A stretch of DNA of 29,714 nucleotides from a virus. Position numbers and translations under genes: made by a program. Below the pieces are notes generated by a model that worked only from the letters and a program-made list of their open reading frames with translations, had not been told where the DNA came from and did no database searches. Every line of letters begins with the position of its first letter. Positions within the stretch are counted from its first letter, which is position 1. Location of the stretch: IMG/VR virus record IMGVR_UViG_3300031749_000028, positions 1-29,714 of that record, one strand, 5' to 3'. This document shows, piece after piece, positions 22,328-29,084 of the stretch.

Positions 22328-22345
22328 GAAACTAGAGGTTGCCAA

Positions 22346-22717
22346 ATGGCCGGGGCAAGCGAAAAGCTCCTCTCGTATGACCGGGCCTGGAATCAGCTAA
22401 ATAGGAACCAGGGGGTTCTGGCGGCATTTATTCCCGCCTATACGCTTGCCACCGGCGACCGCCGCCCCCTGGACCTCCTTGCCGAAGCTGCTGGCTATAA
22501 AATTGTTTCAATCCAATCCAAGGAAAAACAGGCGCCTCTCGAAAAACAGCTAATAGAACTTTCAATAGACTGCGGTCGGACTCAAGAGCTGATAGAAAAA
22601 GCATATGAAGATAGACGGATTACCTGTCAAGAATACCGTCGCATTCATTCTCTTTTAAATCAATTTATAGACCTGATTCTTAACCTGGATGAGAAATTAA
22701 AAAGTGAAGCAATTTAA
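22346..22717 (+). CDS. CII-like phage regulatory protein (tentative)
   Basis: Predicted product of 123 residues, first gene behind the early promoter, with AGAGG seven bases before ATG 22346. The stretch AFIPAYTLATGDRRPLDLLAEAAGYKIV resembles the conserved part of the CP76/CII-type phage regulators (PF06892), in which a tGD...LAe..Gy pattern follows the DNA-binding part. The C-terminal half is helical (YRRIHSLLNQFIDLILNLDEKL) and could oligomerise. Being the first early gene supports a control role. The match is from memory and partial, so a plain early hypothetical protein remains possible. Confidence 0.5.
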   Translation: MAGASEKLLSYDRAWNQLNRNQGVLAAFIPAYTLATGDRRPLDLLAEAAGYKIVSIQSKEKQAPLEKQLIELSIDCGRTQELIEKAYEDRRITCQEYRRIHSLLNQFIDLILNLDEKLKSEAI

Positions 22718-22735
22718 TTTAAAGGAGGTTTTTAA

Positions 22736-23614
22736 ATGAAAGAGCAAGAAATTTTGCTTCAGGTTCCCCAGAATGGGGAAGCTGTGGAGACGGTGGTTGA
22801 TGTTATAAAACCTCAATCACCTCCGGCCCCACCCGAAACGTCCCTCGACCAAATTGTAGCCCAAGCCGAGCAAAATGTCCAGCTCGCCAAGCGTCTTATT
22901 CAGGCCGCGCTCAAAATGACAATTGAAGCGGACTGGGTTGACCAGGGTGGAAAGCCTTATCTTACCCATGCGGGGGCTGAGAAAATCGCTCGGAGATTTG
23001 GTGTGTGCTGGGAAAATGTTCGCTGCTGGAAAGAATGGTCTGAAGATGAGAAAGGACGATTTTATATTTATACGTTCACCGGGAAGTTTTATCTTAAATC
23101 GGGGGATTCAATTGAGGCCGTTGGGACATGTAGCCAAAGAGACAAGTTCTTTTCTCTGGCCAACGGCCAACCTCGTCCACTTTCAGAAATCGATGAAACT
23201 AATATAAAAAAGGCCGCATATTCAAATCTAATTGTTAACGGCATTACTCATCTGTTGGGGCTCCGCTCTCTAAGTTGGGACCAGCTAAAAGAAGCCGGGA
23301 TAAATGTCGATAAAATCGCTAAAGTTGAGTTCAAAGAGGCTCCCAAGCAGGCATCGGAAGAAATGAAAAGAAAGAAAGAAGAAATCTGGAAGATGGCGCT
23401 CGAACTCGCAAATGGGGATGAGGAGCTGGCTAAAAATCATATTAAGCTTGCAAGCACGTTCAAGTCGAAAAAAGATGGAAAAGTAGTCACAGTCAACTCC
23501 CTTGACGAAATTAATTCAGATAGATGGCTTAACTACACTCACCACCAGCTTAGCACGCTTTTAGACAAAAAAATTAACAGGAAAGAGGGAGGTAAAAATG
23601 ATCAACCTCGTTAA
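22736..23614 (+). CDS. Candidate recombination protein (ssDNA binding/annealing, tentative)
   Basis: Predicted product of 292 residues with a strong AAAGGAGG. After a proline-rich start, residues 60-190 hold a pattern I recall from uncharacterised phage proteins next to exonuclease genes. It runs as MTIEADWVDQGGKPYLTHAGAEKIA, then YIYTFTGKFYL, EAVGTCSQRDKFFS and KKAAYSNLIVNGITHLLGLR (each quoted in part). The gene overlaps the PD-(D/E)XK nuclease gene by 17 bases. Annealase plus exonuclease pairs are common in phage recombination modules, so a role in single-strand annealing is plausible. No Walker motif is present, which excludes a RecA-type recombinase. Confidence 0.55.
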   Translation: MKEQEILLQVPQNGEAVETVVDVIKPQSPPAPPETSLDQIVAQAEQNVQLAKRLIQAALKMTIEADWVDQGGKPYLTHAGAEKIARRFGVCWENVRCWKEWSEDEKGRFYIYTFTGKFYLKSGDSIEAVGTCSQRDKFFSLANGQPRPLSEIDETNIKKAAYSNLIVNGITHLLGLRSLSWDQLKEAGINVDKIAKVEFKEAPKQASEEMKRKKEEIWKMALELANGDEELAKNHIKLASTFKSKKDGKVVTVNSLDEINSDRWLNYTHHQLSTLLDKKINRKEGGKNDQPR

Positions 23615-24545
23615 AATTCTCGATAAAGAAATAGAAAAGCAAATTAAATTAACCCCCCACCCTTCGAATCGAGCCTCAGAAGCTGGTCATCCTTGCATTC
23701 GTTTTTTGGTTTTAAGTCGACTTAAACCAGAAGAAAAAGAACTACCATCAATTGATTTACAAAGAATTTTTGCTGAGGGTAATCTCCATGAGCGTGATAT
23801 CCTTTTACGCCTCCAGCAGTCTGGTCTCCAAATCATTGAGCAACAAAGACCATTTGAGTGGAAAAAATTTGAGCTAACCGGTCATATTGACGCCAAGATT
23901 TCTATTAATGGCAAAGCAATTCCGCTCGAAATCAAATCCTGTTCACCCAATATTTTCCCCGCAATCAAACCGCTCTCCGGAATGGATTTAGTCAAAGCCA
24001 AGCAGAGCTGGGTCCGCCGATATCCCGCTCAAATTCTTCTTTATATGCTTATGTCAAATAGTGAAGAAGGCATAATGCTCATTAAGTGTAAGGGGACGGG
24101 GGAGATTTCTCAAAAGGAATTCTATTTGACAGAAGAAGCGCTTGAGTATGCTGATGAAATTCTTAAAAAGCTTGAAAAGGTAAATGAATACGTTGCTAAA
24201 AAAGAAGTTCCTCCGGCTGAATGGATAGATGAATGCGAGACTTGCGCGTTTAGGCGGACCGCCTGTCTCCCCGATTTCAAAGCCGATACGCTTAATATTC
24301 AATTTGACCCGGAGCTTGAGGCTAAGCTCAATCGATACTGGGAATTAAAACCCCTCGCCACTGAATTTGATGAAATCGCAAAAGAACTAAGAGAGAGATT
24401 CCAAGGACAAAGCGTCTTACTTTGGCCTTATCTAATCGAGTCAAAAGAATATACTTATACCGCCTACGAAATCCCACCTGATATTAAGTCGCAATACGCA
24501 CAAAAGAGGCAGGGGTTTAGATTTTCGGTTAAAAAGCTGGAGTAA
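23598..24545 (+). CDS. PD-(D/E)XK exonuclease with Cas4/RecB-like Fe-S cluster
   Basis: Predicted product of 315 residues with AGGAGGT before ATG 23598. The nuclease core is GHIDAKI (D98), PLEIKS (E111-x-K113) and the downstream Q145 in YPAQILLYM, the RecB-family QhxxY-type motif. Four cysteines are placed as in Cas4 and AddB: C33 near the N-terminus and C213-x2-C216-x6-C223 after the core. This predicts a [4Fe-4S] cluster that braces the fold. The likely role is 5' or 3' end resection to feed the upstream recombination protein. No CRISPR genes are near, so an adaptation role is not supported. Confidence 0.85.
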   Translation: MINLVKILDKEIEKQIKLTPHPSNRASEAGHPCIRFLVLSRLKPEEKELPSIDLQRIFAEGNLHERDILLRLQQSGLQIIEQQRPFEWKKFELTGHIDAKISINGKAIPLEIKSCSPNIFPAIKPLSGMDLVKAKQSWVRRYPAQILLYMLMSNSEEGIMLIKCKGTGEISQKEFYLTEEALEYADEILKKLEKVNEYVAKKEVPPAEWIDECETCAFRRTACLPDFKADTLNIQFDPELEAKLNRYWELKPLATEFDEIAKELRERFQGQSVLLWPYLIESKEYTYTAYEIPPDIKSQYAQKRQGFRFSVKKLE

Positions 24546-24551
24546 TCTCAT

Positions 24552-24614
24552 GGGGCGGCAAGGTTTTTCTCTTTTTTATCCCTCCAGAATCCCCTCCTTT
24601 TCCCTTGCCGCCCC
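24552..24614 (+). terminator. Perfect 12-bp GC-rich inverted repeat, T-rich flank
   Basis: GGGGCGGCAAGG (24552-24563) and CCTTGCCGCCCC (24603-24614) are perfectly complementary, separated by a 39-base pyrimidine-rich loop and followed by TTTTCCTTTT. It starts seven bases after the nuclease stop. The long loop is unlike a standard intrinsic terminator, though the T-rich tail would suit one. An RNA-level switch for the replication gene just downstream is an alternative. Confidence 0.55.
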
Positions 24615-24673
24615 TTTTCCTTTTAAAGAGGAAAACGATGTCGACCAATTTCCTTTTACGGAGGAAAATAATG
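24615..24673 (+). promoter_or_regulatory. Duplicated SD-start unit, each SD inside a hairpin
   Basis: A 24-base unit containing an SD and an ATG occurs twice, at 24617-24640 and 24650-24673, exactly 33 bases apart and in the same frame. In both, the SD is in the right arm of a hairpin: TTTTCCT/AGGAAAA (24615-24621/24629-24635) and TTTCCT/AGGAAA (24649-24654/24662-24667), with 7-base loops. Translation of the replication protein could thus be throttled, and starts at both ATG 24638 and 24671 are possible. Confidence 0.6.
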
Positions 24674-25513
24674 CCAGGCCGTCAAGATAAAAATCCTTGG
24701 ACGAAATGGTATTGGCAGGATTGGCTTGCCGATACAGGCGTTCGGGCATCGAGTCTTGCCGCTCAGGGGTTATGGATTAACATGCTGGCCATCATGGCCA
24801 AGAGCGAAAAACGTGGTTATTTAATGATAAATGGGAAGCAAATTGAAAGCAAAACTTTAGCAAAACTTTTAGGGGAGCCTGAGGACCTGATTAATGATTT
24901 GCTTTCTGAGCTTGAGCAAAACGGCGTTTTTTCCCGAGATGAAAATGGGACGATTTTTTGCAGGCGGATGGTTCGAGAGGCTGAAATTTCTGAAATCAGG
25001 GCAAAATGTGGTCGTTTAGGGGGTAGAAAAAAGCAAAATGAAAGCAAAATTAAAGCAAATGGCAAAGCAAATTTAAAGCAAAATGAAAGCAAAATGAAAG
25101 CAAAAATTTTACCAGAAGCAGAAGCAGAAACAGAAACAGAAGCATATTCAGAAACAGAATCATATACAGAAGCAGAAAAAGAGAAAAATAATAATATTGC
25201 TCTGACTCGTAAAAAATTACGGTCAGAGCCGCCTCCTGTTTTCGATTTTGAATGCCAGCAATGGCTCAACATTACAGAAGAGCTTAAGAAGGCATGGGGG
25301 GAGACTTACCCGTCCTGTGATATTGACCTTGAGCTTAAGAGAATGCGGGAGTGGATTATCGCTAATCCAGCTAAGGGGAAAAAGAGGAATTGGCGCAGGT
25401 TTATAACCAATTGGCTGGCAAGGACCCAGGATAGAGGGGGCACAAAGGGGGTTAATATTGATAGCCAGCGACGGCTCGAGGCAATCAAACGGGCTCTGGG
25501 GGATGAAAAATGA
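24671..25513 (+). CDS. Phage replication initiator / replisome organiser
   Basis: Predicted product of 280 residues from ATG 24671 (GGAGG six bases upstream); ATG 24638 in the same frame adds 11. Residues about 1-120 form a winged-helix-type domain seen in many phage replication proteins (NPWTKWYWQDWLADTG, LAAQGLWINMLAIM, CRRMVREAEISE). A low-complexity linker follows (Lys/Asn-rich, then Glu/Thr/Ala-rich). The C-terminal domain has WIIANPAKGKKRNWRRFITNWL (quoted in part), typical of the end of such proteins. The linker is encoded by 11-bp iterons, so the gene likely contains its own binding sites, as in lambda O. It probably recruits the host helicase. Confidence 0.78.
   Translation: MPGRQDKNPWTKWYWQDWLADTGVRASSLAAQGLWINMLAIMAKSEKRGYLMINGKQIESKTLAKLLGEPEDLINDLLSELEQNGVFSRDENGTIFCRRMVREAEISEIRAKCGRLGGRKKQNESKIKANGKANLKQNESKMKAKILPEAEAETETEAYSETESYTEAEKEKNNNIALTRKKLRSEPPPVFDFECQQWLNITEELKKAWGETYPSCDIDLELKRMREWIIANPAKGKKRNWRRFITNWLARTQDRGGTKGVNIDSQRRLEAIKRALGDEK
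25030..25107. repeat. Seven AAAGCAAA iterons, candidate replication origin
   Basis: AAAGCAAA begins at 25030, 25041, 25052, 25064, 25075, 25086 and 25097, so the spacing is 11, 11, 12, 11, 11 and 11 bases, about one helical turn. The full unit is AAAGCAAAATG with small variations. Because 11 is not a multiple of 3, the period is a property of the DNA rather than of the peptide. The array lies inside the replication initiator gene and is followed by a hexamer array and an AT-rich stretch near 25176-25200, the layout of lambdoid origins. Confidence 0.75.
25113..25178 (+). repeat. CAGAAR hexamer array next to the iterons
   Basis: Eleven consecutive six-base units, mostly CAGAAG or CAGAAA with three variants (CATATT, CAGAAT, CATATA), follow the iterons. 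A 6-base period is in frame and encodes an E-A/E-T/S-E linker, so unlike the iterons it could be kept as protein sequence or as DNA. The purine-rich strand and the following AT-rich run (to about 25200) could serve as the unwinding region. Confidence 0.7.
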
Positions 25514-26262
25514 AAACAATGTTAACTGATTTTGACCTTGAAGAAATCTTTGCGCCCTTAGAAGCCTTATTTGGCCCCTTAAATTCAGAGCAGAGGGTTA
25601 TATATTATGATTTCTATCGATATTCAGACCCAACAATTTTAAGAGCCGCTGTTAAAATTCTTTTAAGAAGCCACAATAAAAAGACCTTTCCCCTGCCGGA
25701 AGAGATAGACGAGGCAATTAATGAAGCAAGCGATAAGATACGCTCTGAATTGACGACTGATTTTTGTCATGCCTGCCAAAATACCGGTGTTACTTTTATG
25801 GATGAAAAGACCAAAACATGCTCTTGTATTCACGGCCTGAGAGTCGAAGCAATTTTAAAAATGGGAGAATATGATAAAAAGAAAGTCCAGACATATATAA
25901 GAAAAAATTCACCCACGCCAGCAACAAAAGGAATGCTTGAGTGGAATGATCAAATTAAAGACTGGGAGTTATCGCAAGAAGAACATGACAAATGGATGGA
26001 AAGGAAGAGAAAAGAGCTTGAAGAGGCTAAAGTCAAAAAGATTGATGGCGAAATATACGGGCTAAAGAAAACAATGAATGAAATTATAACTGGGATAGAA
26101 AAATTGAAAGAGCATAAAGAAGGAAAATTAATTGATTCTGAGAAGGTTGATGCGGGGGAAAAAGAATTTGAATTGATAAGAGAGCGATTTGAGCACGGTA
26201 TTGATGAGGAAGACGAGGGGCCAGGGGGCCAAAATGATATCGACGAAGAAGTTCCTTTTTAA
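25510..26262 (+). CDS. Replication-associated protein with Cys cluster and SSB-like acidic C-terminal tip
   Basis: Predicted product of 250 residues, overlapping the initiator stop by ATGA. Residues about 1-75 are helical (LEEIFAPLEALFGPLNSEQRVIYYDFY, quoted in part), in the place of a helicase loader or G39P-like protein. A zinc-binding-like C-x2-C...C-x-C group follows (FCHACQNTG, then TCSCIHG), then a long charged helix region. The protein ends NDIDEEVPF, very close to the acidic tip (DDDIPF) through which bacterial single-strand DNA-binding proteins recruit partners. No OB fold is evident, so it is not a normal SSB. A loader or SSB mimic acting with the upstream initiator is inferred. Confidence 0.65.
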   Translation: MKTMLTDFDLEEIFAPLEALFGPLNSEQRVIYYDFYRYSDPTILRAAVKILLRSHNKKTFPLPEEIDEAINEASDKIRSELTTDFCHACQNTGVTFMDEKTKTCSCIHGLRVEAILKMGEYDKKKVQTYIRKNSPTPATKGMLEWNDQIKDWELSQEEHDKWMERKRKELEEAKVKKIDGEIYGLKKTMNEIITGIEKLKEHKEGKLIDSEKVDAGEKEFELIRERFEHGIDEEDEGPGGQNDIDEEVPF

Positions 26263-26275
26263 GGAGAAGTGAAAA

Positions 26276-26446
26276 ATGATTGAAAATCGGCTGGTAAAAG
26301 CAAACGATGAATTTCCATCATGCCCCCATGATTGTCCTCATCGAAATATTTGCGATGGGGAAGAATGTCGCTTTTTAGATGATGAGGAAGATTTAAGGTT
26401 GGTTCTGGTGGAAAGAAAATATGATGAGGAGGCGTTAAATGGCTAA
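26276..26446 (+). CDS. Small Cys/His-rich acidic protein
   Basis: Predicted product of 56 residues; ATG 26276 follows AAGGAG (26261-26266). A compact C-x3-C-x5-C-x4-C group interleaved with His (CPHDCPHRNICDGEEC) suggests one zinc or Fe-S site. The rest is acidic and ends YDEEALNG. It overlaps the next gene by 8 bases. Family unknown; its place among early genes suggests a regulator or host-interaction protein. Confidence 0.65.
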   Translation: MIENRLVKANDEFPSCPHDCPHRNICDGEECRFLDDEEDLRLVLVERKYDEEALNG

Positions 26447-26615
26447 ATTTGAGAAAGATATTGAATGTGAATATTGTGGGCGCAAACCAGCAACGTATGT
26501 TTCGGTTTTGCGTCGCTGGATGTGCGAAAAACATTATATAGAATTTTGTCGGTCTGTTTTCCCCAGTTACGGGGAAAATCTTCAAAATGAACAAAATAAA
26601 AAGGAGGGAAAATGA
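26439..26615 (+). CDS. Small zinc-ribbon-like protein
   Basis: Predicted product of 58 residues; ATG 26439 follows AGGAGG (26427-26432). CEYCGRKPATYVSVLRRWMC is followed by EKHY and FC, giving C-x2-C...C-x2-H spacing typical of a short zinc ribbon. It overlaps both neighbours by a few bases. No named family. It forms a pair of adjacent small metal-binding proteins with the gene at 26276. Confidence 0.65.
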   Translation: MAKFEKDIECEYCGRKPATYVSVLRRWMCEKHYIEFCRSVFPSYGENLQNEQNKKEGK

Positions 26616-26788
26616 AGTACTTATTTTTTGTGGCCGGTAGCATTTTGGGCTTTCTGGTCGCAATCCTCAGCTTATCGCTTTGCTACTCGGCGAAAATTGC
26701 TGAGCTTGAAGCCGAGGCAGATTATTGGCGAATGGTGGCTGAGGATGTGGTGGGAATAAAAAAATTAAAAAATTCTAAGGATGAATAA
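26612..26788 (+). CDS. Small single-pass membrane protein
   Basis: Predicted product of 58 residues; ATG 26612 follows AAGGAGGG. Residues about 4-25 are a hydrophobic helix (YLFFVAGSILGFLVAILSLS), followed by a short charged helical part (KIAELEAEADYWRMV). One N-terminal membrane segment with a small helical domain fits a membrane-bound accessory, possibly in lysis or exclusion. It overlaps the nuclease gene by 8 bases. No family recognised. Confidence 0.65.
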   Translation: MKYLFFVAGSILGFLVAILSLSLCYSAKIAELEAEADYWRMVAEDVVGIKKLKNSKDE

Positions 26789-27191
26789 GCATCAGAGGGG
26801 ACGCCAATTTGAATACTGGTGCCGGAATTGGCTTCAGAAGCAGGGGTATATTGTCCATCTTACTGGTAAAAAAGCCGTCAAATTGGGGGACAAAATTATT
26901 TTTTCGGGCAATGACCTTTTTGGTTTTGCTGACCTCATCGCTATTAAACCGAAAGGCGATGATTGCCCGCATGGAGAGATAAGGTTGATTCAGGTCTCTT
27001 TACACGGAATCAAAAAGAAAAGAGAAGAAAAGGTGCCTCAAATTATCTGGCCCGATAATTGTTTTCCGGAGCTATGGGTTAAAGCAAAGAATGAGGTAGT
27101 GAATATTAATCGGCTAATTGATGGGAGCTTTAAAGAAATAGGCAAAATAATAAGAGGGAAATATTATTCGCTTGAGAACCCAATTGATTAG
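26781..27191 (+). CDS. Resolvase-like PD-(D/E)XK nuclease (tentative)
   Basis: Predicted product of 136 residues. The start GRQFEYWCRNWLQKQGY resembles the first helix of VRR-NUC/Holliday-junction-resolvase-like nucleases. The core then shows DLFGFADLIAIKP and RLIQVSLHG, where D...(x)...Q-V-S stands in for the usual D...E-x-K. Such small phage nucleases resolve branched DNA before packaging. The atypical QVS may still be active, since related phage enzymes often have [EQ]-h-[KS]. Function is inferred; the fold assignment is fairly secure. Confidence 0.65.
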   Translation: MNKHQRGRQFEYWCRNWLQKQGYIVHLTGKKAVKLGDKIIFSGNDLFGFADLIAIKPKGDDCPHGEIRLIQVSLHGIKKKREEKVPQIIWPDNCFPELWVKAKNEVVNINRLIDGSFKEIGKIIRGKYYSLENPID

Positions 27192-27206
27192 GGGGAATAG
27201 CCAAAA

Positions 27207-27467
27207 ATGAGCAGTAATTGCAATAAAACGAAATGTTTATATGAAAACCTTATTTTTCATTTTGCCGGTCAGAAGTTGAGTATTCCAATCAGGTATAAAA
27301 AAGAGGATAAATGGTGGATAGCGAGATGTGCAGAAAATTATATTGTTACGCGCGGCCGCTCGCTTAAAGAAACAAAAGAGCTAATTAAAGAAGCCCTTGA
27401 ATGCTATATTGAAACCTTAAAAGATATTGGCGAATTGCGGCGATTAAAAAGGTTTATTATACCATGA
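27207..27467 (+). CDS. HicB-like protein (orphan antitoxin fold)
   Basis: Predicted product of 86 residues with the HicB/UPF0150 pattern: KKEDKWWIARCAENYIVTRG, then a helix with SLKETKELIKEALECYIETL (both quoted in part). HicB proteins bind and silence the HicA RNase, often also acting as repressors. No HicA-type gene (about 60 residues with a catalytic His) is present on either side. It may neutralise a host HicA or act as a small regulator. It ends in ATGA with the next gene. Confidence 0.65.
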   Translation: MSSNCNKTKCLYENLIFHFAGQKLSIPIRYKKEDKWWIARCAENYIVTRGRSLKETKELIKEALECYIETLKDIGELRRLKRFIIP

Positions 27468-27679
27468 ATAAAGAAAAATATATACGCCAAACAAAATTTA
27501 AGCTAACAATTCTAGCAATCTTTCTTGCCCTCGGCGAGGCCTGCCTCAAGGTTCTCTGGCCATCATTTCCTATTACTGAGCTTTTTTCATTCCAGGCGGC
27601 GGTTGTGGGTGGCTACCTTGGGGCAAAAGCTTTCGTTGATAGGCAAGAGATTAAGGCTAAGAGAAAATCTTCAGATTAA
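27464..27679 (+). CDS. Small two-helix membrane protein (holin-like candidate)
   Basis: Predicted product of 71 residues with two hydrophobic segments. One is at about 13-31 (LTILAIFLALGEACLKVLW) and one at about 41-56 (FSFQAAVVGGYLGAKAFV), followed by a basic tail (KAKRKSSD). Size, two passes and charged tail are what a class II-like holin looks like, but small early membrane proteins can look the same. The lysozyme gene is far away on the linear map, though only about 3.5 kb away across the circle junction. SD is weak. Confidence 0.6.
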   Translation: MNKEKYIRQTKFKLTILAIFLALGEACLKVLWPSFPITELFSFQAAVVGGYLGAKAFVDRQEIKAKRKSSD

Positions 27680-27691
27680 GGAGGATAAACA

Positions 27692-27748
27692 ATGATTTTT
27701 ATTTACGCTTGTCTATCTATGGGAATCATTTTAAAGGAGAAAAAATAA
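27692..27748 (+). CDS. Micro-ORF, 18 residues, strong SD
   Basis: ATG 27692 has a perfect AAGGAGG (27678-27684) seven bases upstream, and the frame encodes 18 residues: a hydrophobic MIFIYACLSMGIILK followed by EKK. It ends two bases before the next ATG and contains that gene's SD. It could be a short membrane peptide or a leader that couples translation of the next gene. The coding claim rests only on SD and position. Confidence 0.4.
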   Translation: MIFIYACLSMGIILKEKK

Positions 27749-27749
27749 A

Positions 27750-28169
27750 ATGCCTAAACTTTCAACGGTGATAAGGGGTTTAGAAAAAGATTTGGTTGTC
27801 ATTTATCTGGCGGGCCCGATTTCCCCCCGGGGGATAAATGAAGAAAAATATTGGGAAAATATTAGAGAGATGGTTTTTACTGAGCACATTTTGCCGGACA
27901 TTCTCGCTTGGACTCGCAAAAAAATCAAAGTAATCAATCCTGCGACGGACGTATTGGTTTTTATGTGCTACGGCTCCCTAAACGGAATAACCGAGGAAAA
28001 ACTGAAGCAAAGAAATTTCATCTCAGTTGAATTGGCAGACGTTGTGTATGTTTTGAAAGGCTGGGAGAAAAGCAAAGGGGCCAAGATAGAGATTGAATAC
28101 GCCAAAAGATTGGGGAAAAAAATCGTTTATGAGGAGGAGAAAAATGAAAATCAAGGAAATCTGGGATGA
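27750..28169 (+). CDS. DUF4406 / nucleoside 2-deoxyribosyltransferase-like protein
   Basis: Predicted product of 139 residues. IYLAGPISPRG near the N-terminus, INPAT in the middle, QRNFISVELADVVYVLKGWEKSKGA and IEYAKRLGKKIVYE (parts quoted) match the DUF4406/deoxyribosyltransferase-like fold. That fold handles nucleosides or nucleotide derivatives. Phage versions may change nucleotide pools, alter bases or break down signalling nucleotides; substrate is unknown. The Asp-Glu pair expected of an active transferase cannot be fixed with certainty here. Confidence 0.72.
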   Translation: MPKLSTVIRGLEKDLVVIYLAGPISPRGINEEKYWENIREMVFTEHILPDILAWTRKKIKVINPATDVLVFMCYGSLNGITEEKLKQRNFISVELADVVYVLKGWEKSKGAKIEIEYAKRLGKKIVYEEEKNENQGNLG

Positions 28170-28443
28170 CCTATGGGTTATTTTAGAAGAAGAAGAAATG
28201 ATTTGCTTTGATTACGTTGATAAGGATGATTTCTCTTTATCAAACAATGGATTTCCGCCTATTAGGATAAAAAATGATGAGGGAATCCTCGCGGCTATTA
28301 TTAGTCCAAACCGCCAAATAAATATCTTAGTCTCTGAAATCGAGGGGGAAATCCTAATCAGAATTTCAAAGAAAAAGCTTGAGCCGCTCTTTGAAAAAGA
28401 AAAAATATTATGGGAATTTAAAAAAGAAAGAGGAGAAAAATGA
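28144..28443 (+). CDS. Small hypothetical protein
   Basis: Predicted product of 99 residues from ATG 28144, after GAGGAGG, overlapping the previous gene by 26 bases. It is acidic at the start (IWDDLWVILEEEEMI), then a beta-rich middle (PPIRIKNDEGILAAIISP, INILVSEIEGEILIRISKK) and a charged helical end. No family recognised. It overlaps the following ATG by ATGA, so it is part of the same coupled string. Confidence 0.6.
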   Translation: MKIKEIWDDLWVILEEEEMICFDYVDKDDFSLSNNGFPPIRIKNDEGILAAIISPNRQINILVSEIEGEILIRISKKKLEPLFEKEKILWEFKKERGEK

Positions 28444-29084
28444 AAAGGTTAATTGATTTTATTTTGGCCAACGCCTCTGTCTTGGCGCTGGCTCTAATCA
28501 TTGTCTATCTTGCTTTCGGCGGTTATGGTGCTTGCGTCCACACAGCTAAATATTATCAGAAAATCGGCGAGATGAATCAGTTGGTTAAAGAAAATATCAG
28601 GAAAATTGATTTTCTTAATCAACAAATTTATCAGCTCGAACAGCAAAACATCTTGATTCAAAAGAGGAATGAAATACTCACCCAAAAAATCAGTCAGCTT
28701 GAACAATCTTTGGCCATTGGCGCTAAAAAGATTGAAGAATTAGAGAAGGCAAGGCCGAATTATCCCGCTGAGTGTGAGCCAATCGTTGACCATTTAACCC
28801 AGGAAATCGAAGCCTGGAAAAATCAATTTAGCCTGGCAATAGCCGACCGAGATGCTTGGAAAGAAAAGGCCTTAAATTTCCAAGCCTTATATGAAAATGC
28901 CGAGAAAATTAATGGATATCAAAAAGAGCAAATTGAGGCATTAGGAGTGCAAATAGCCAAGCAAAATGAGATTATAAAGGAATTGAATAAGCAGGTTAAA
29001 TTCTCGATTTTCAAAGAGAAAGCATTTCAAATTAGCGCCGTCATTGTTGGAGGCCTGATAATTTATAATCTGATAAAAAAATGA
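28440..29084 (+). CDS. Two-anchor coiled-coil membrane protein (candidate spanin)
   Basis: Predicted product of 214 residues. An N-terminal hydrophobic helix (about 8-27) leads to FGGYGAC, a possible but poor lipobox. A long coiled coil (about 40-190, rich in Gln, Lys, Glu and Leu heptads) follows, and a C-terminal hydrophobic helix (about 195-211) ends NLIKK. A protein anchored at both ends with a periplasmic coil fits a single-component spanin (T1 gp11 type), which would imply a Gram-negative host. Long-coil membrane proteins with other roles look similar. The lysozyme gene lies about 1.9 kb away across the circle junction. Confidence 0.6.
   Translation: MKRLIDFILANASVLALALIIVYLAFGGYGACVHTAKYYQKIGEMNQLVKENIRKIDFLNQQIYQLEQQNILIQKRNEILTQKISQLEQSLAIGAKKIEELEKARPNYPAECEPIVDHLTQEIEAWKNQFSLAIADRDAWKEKALNFQALYENAEKINGYQKEQIEALGVQIAKQNEIIKELNKQVKFSIFKEKAFQISAVIVGGLIIYNLIKK

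Noticed and set aside
23598-24545. Cas4 of a CRISPR adaptation module
   Set aside because: The Fe-S nuclease layout is shared with phage exonucleases, and no cas1, cas2 or array is present.
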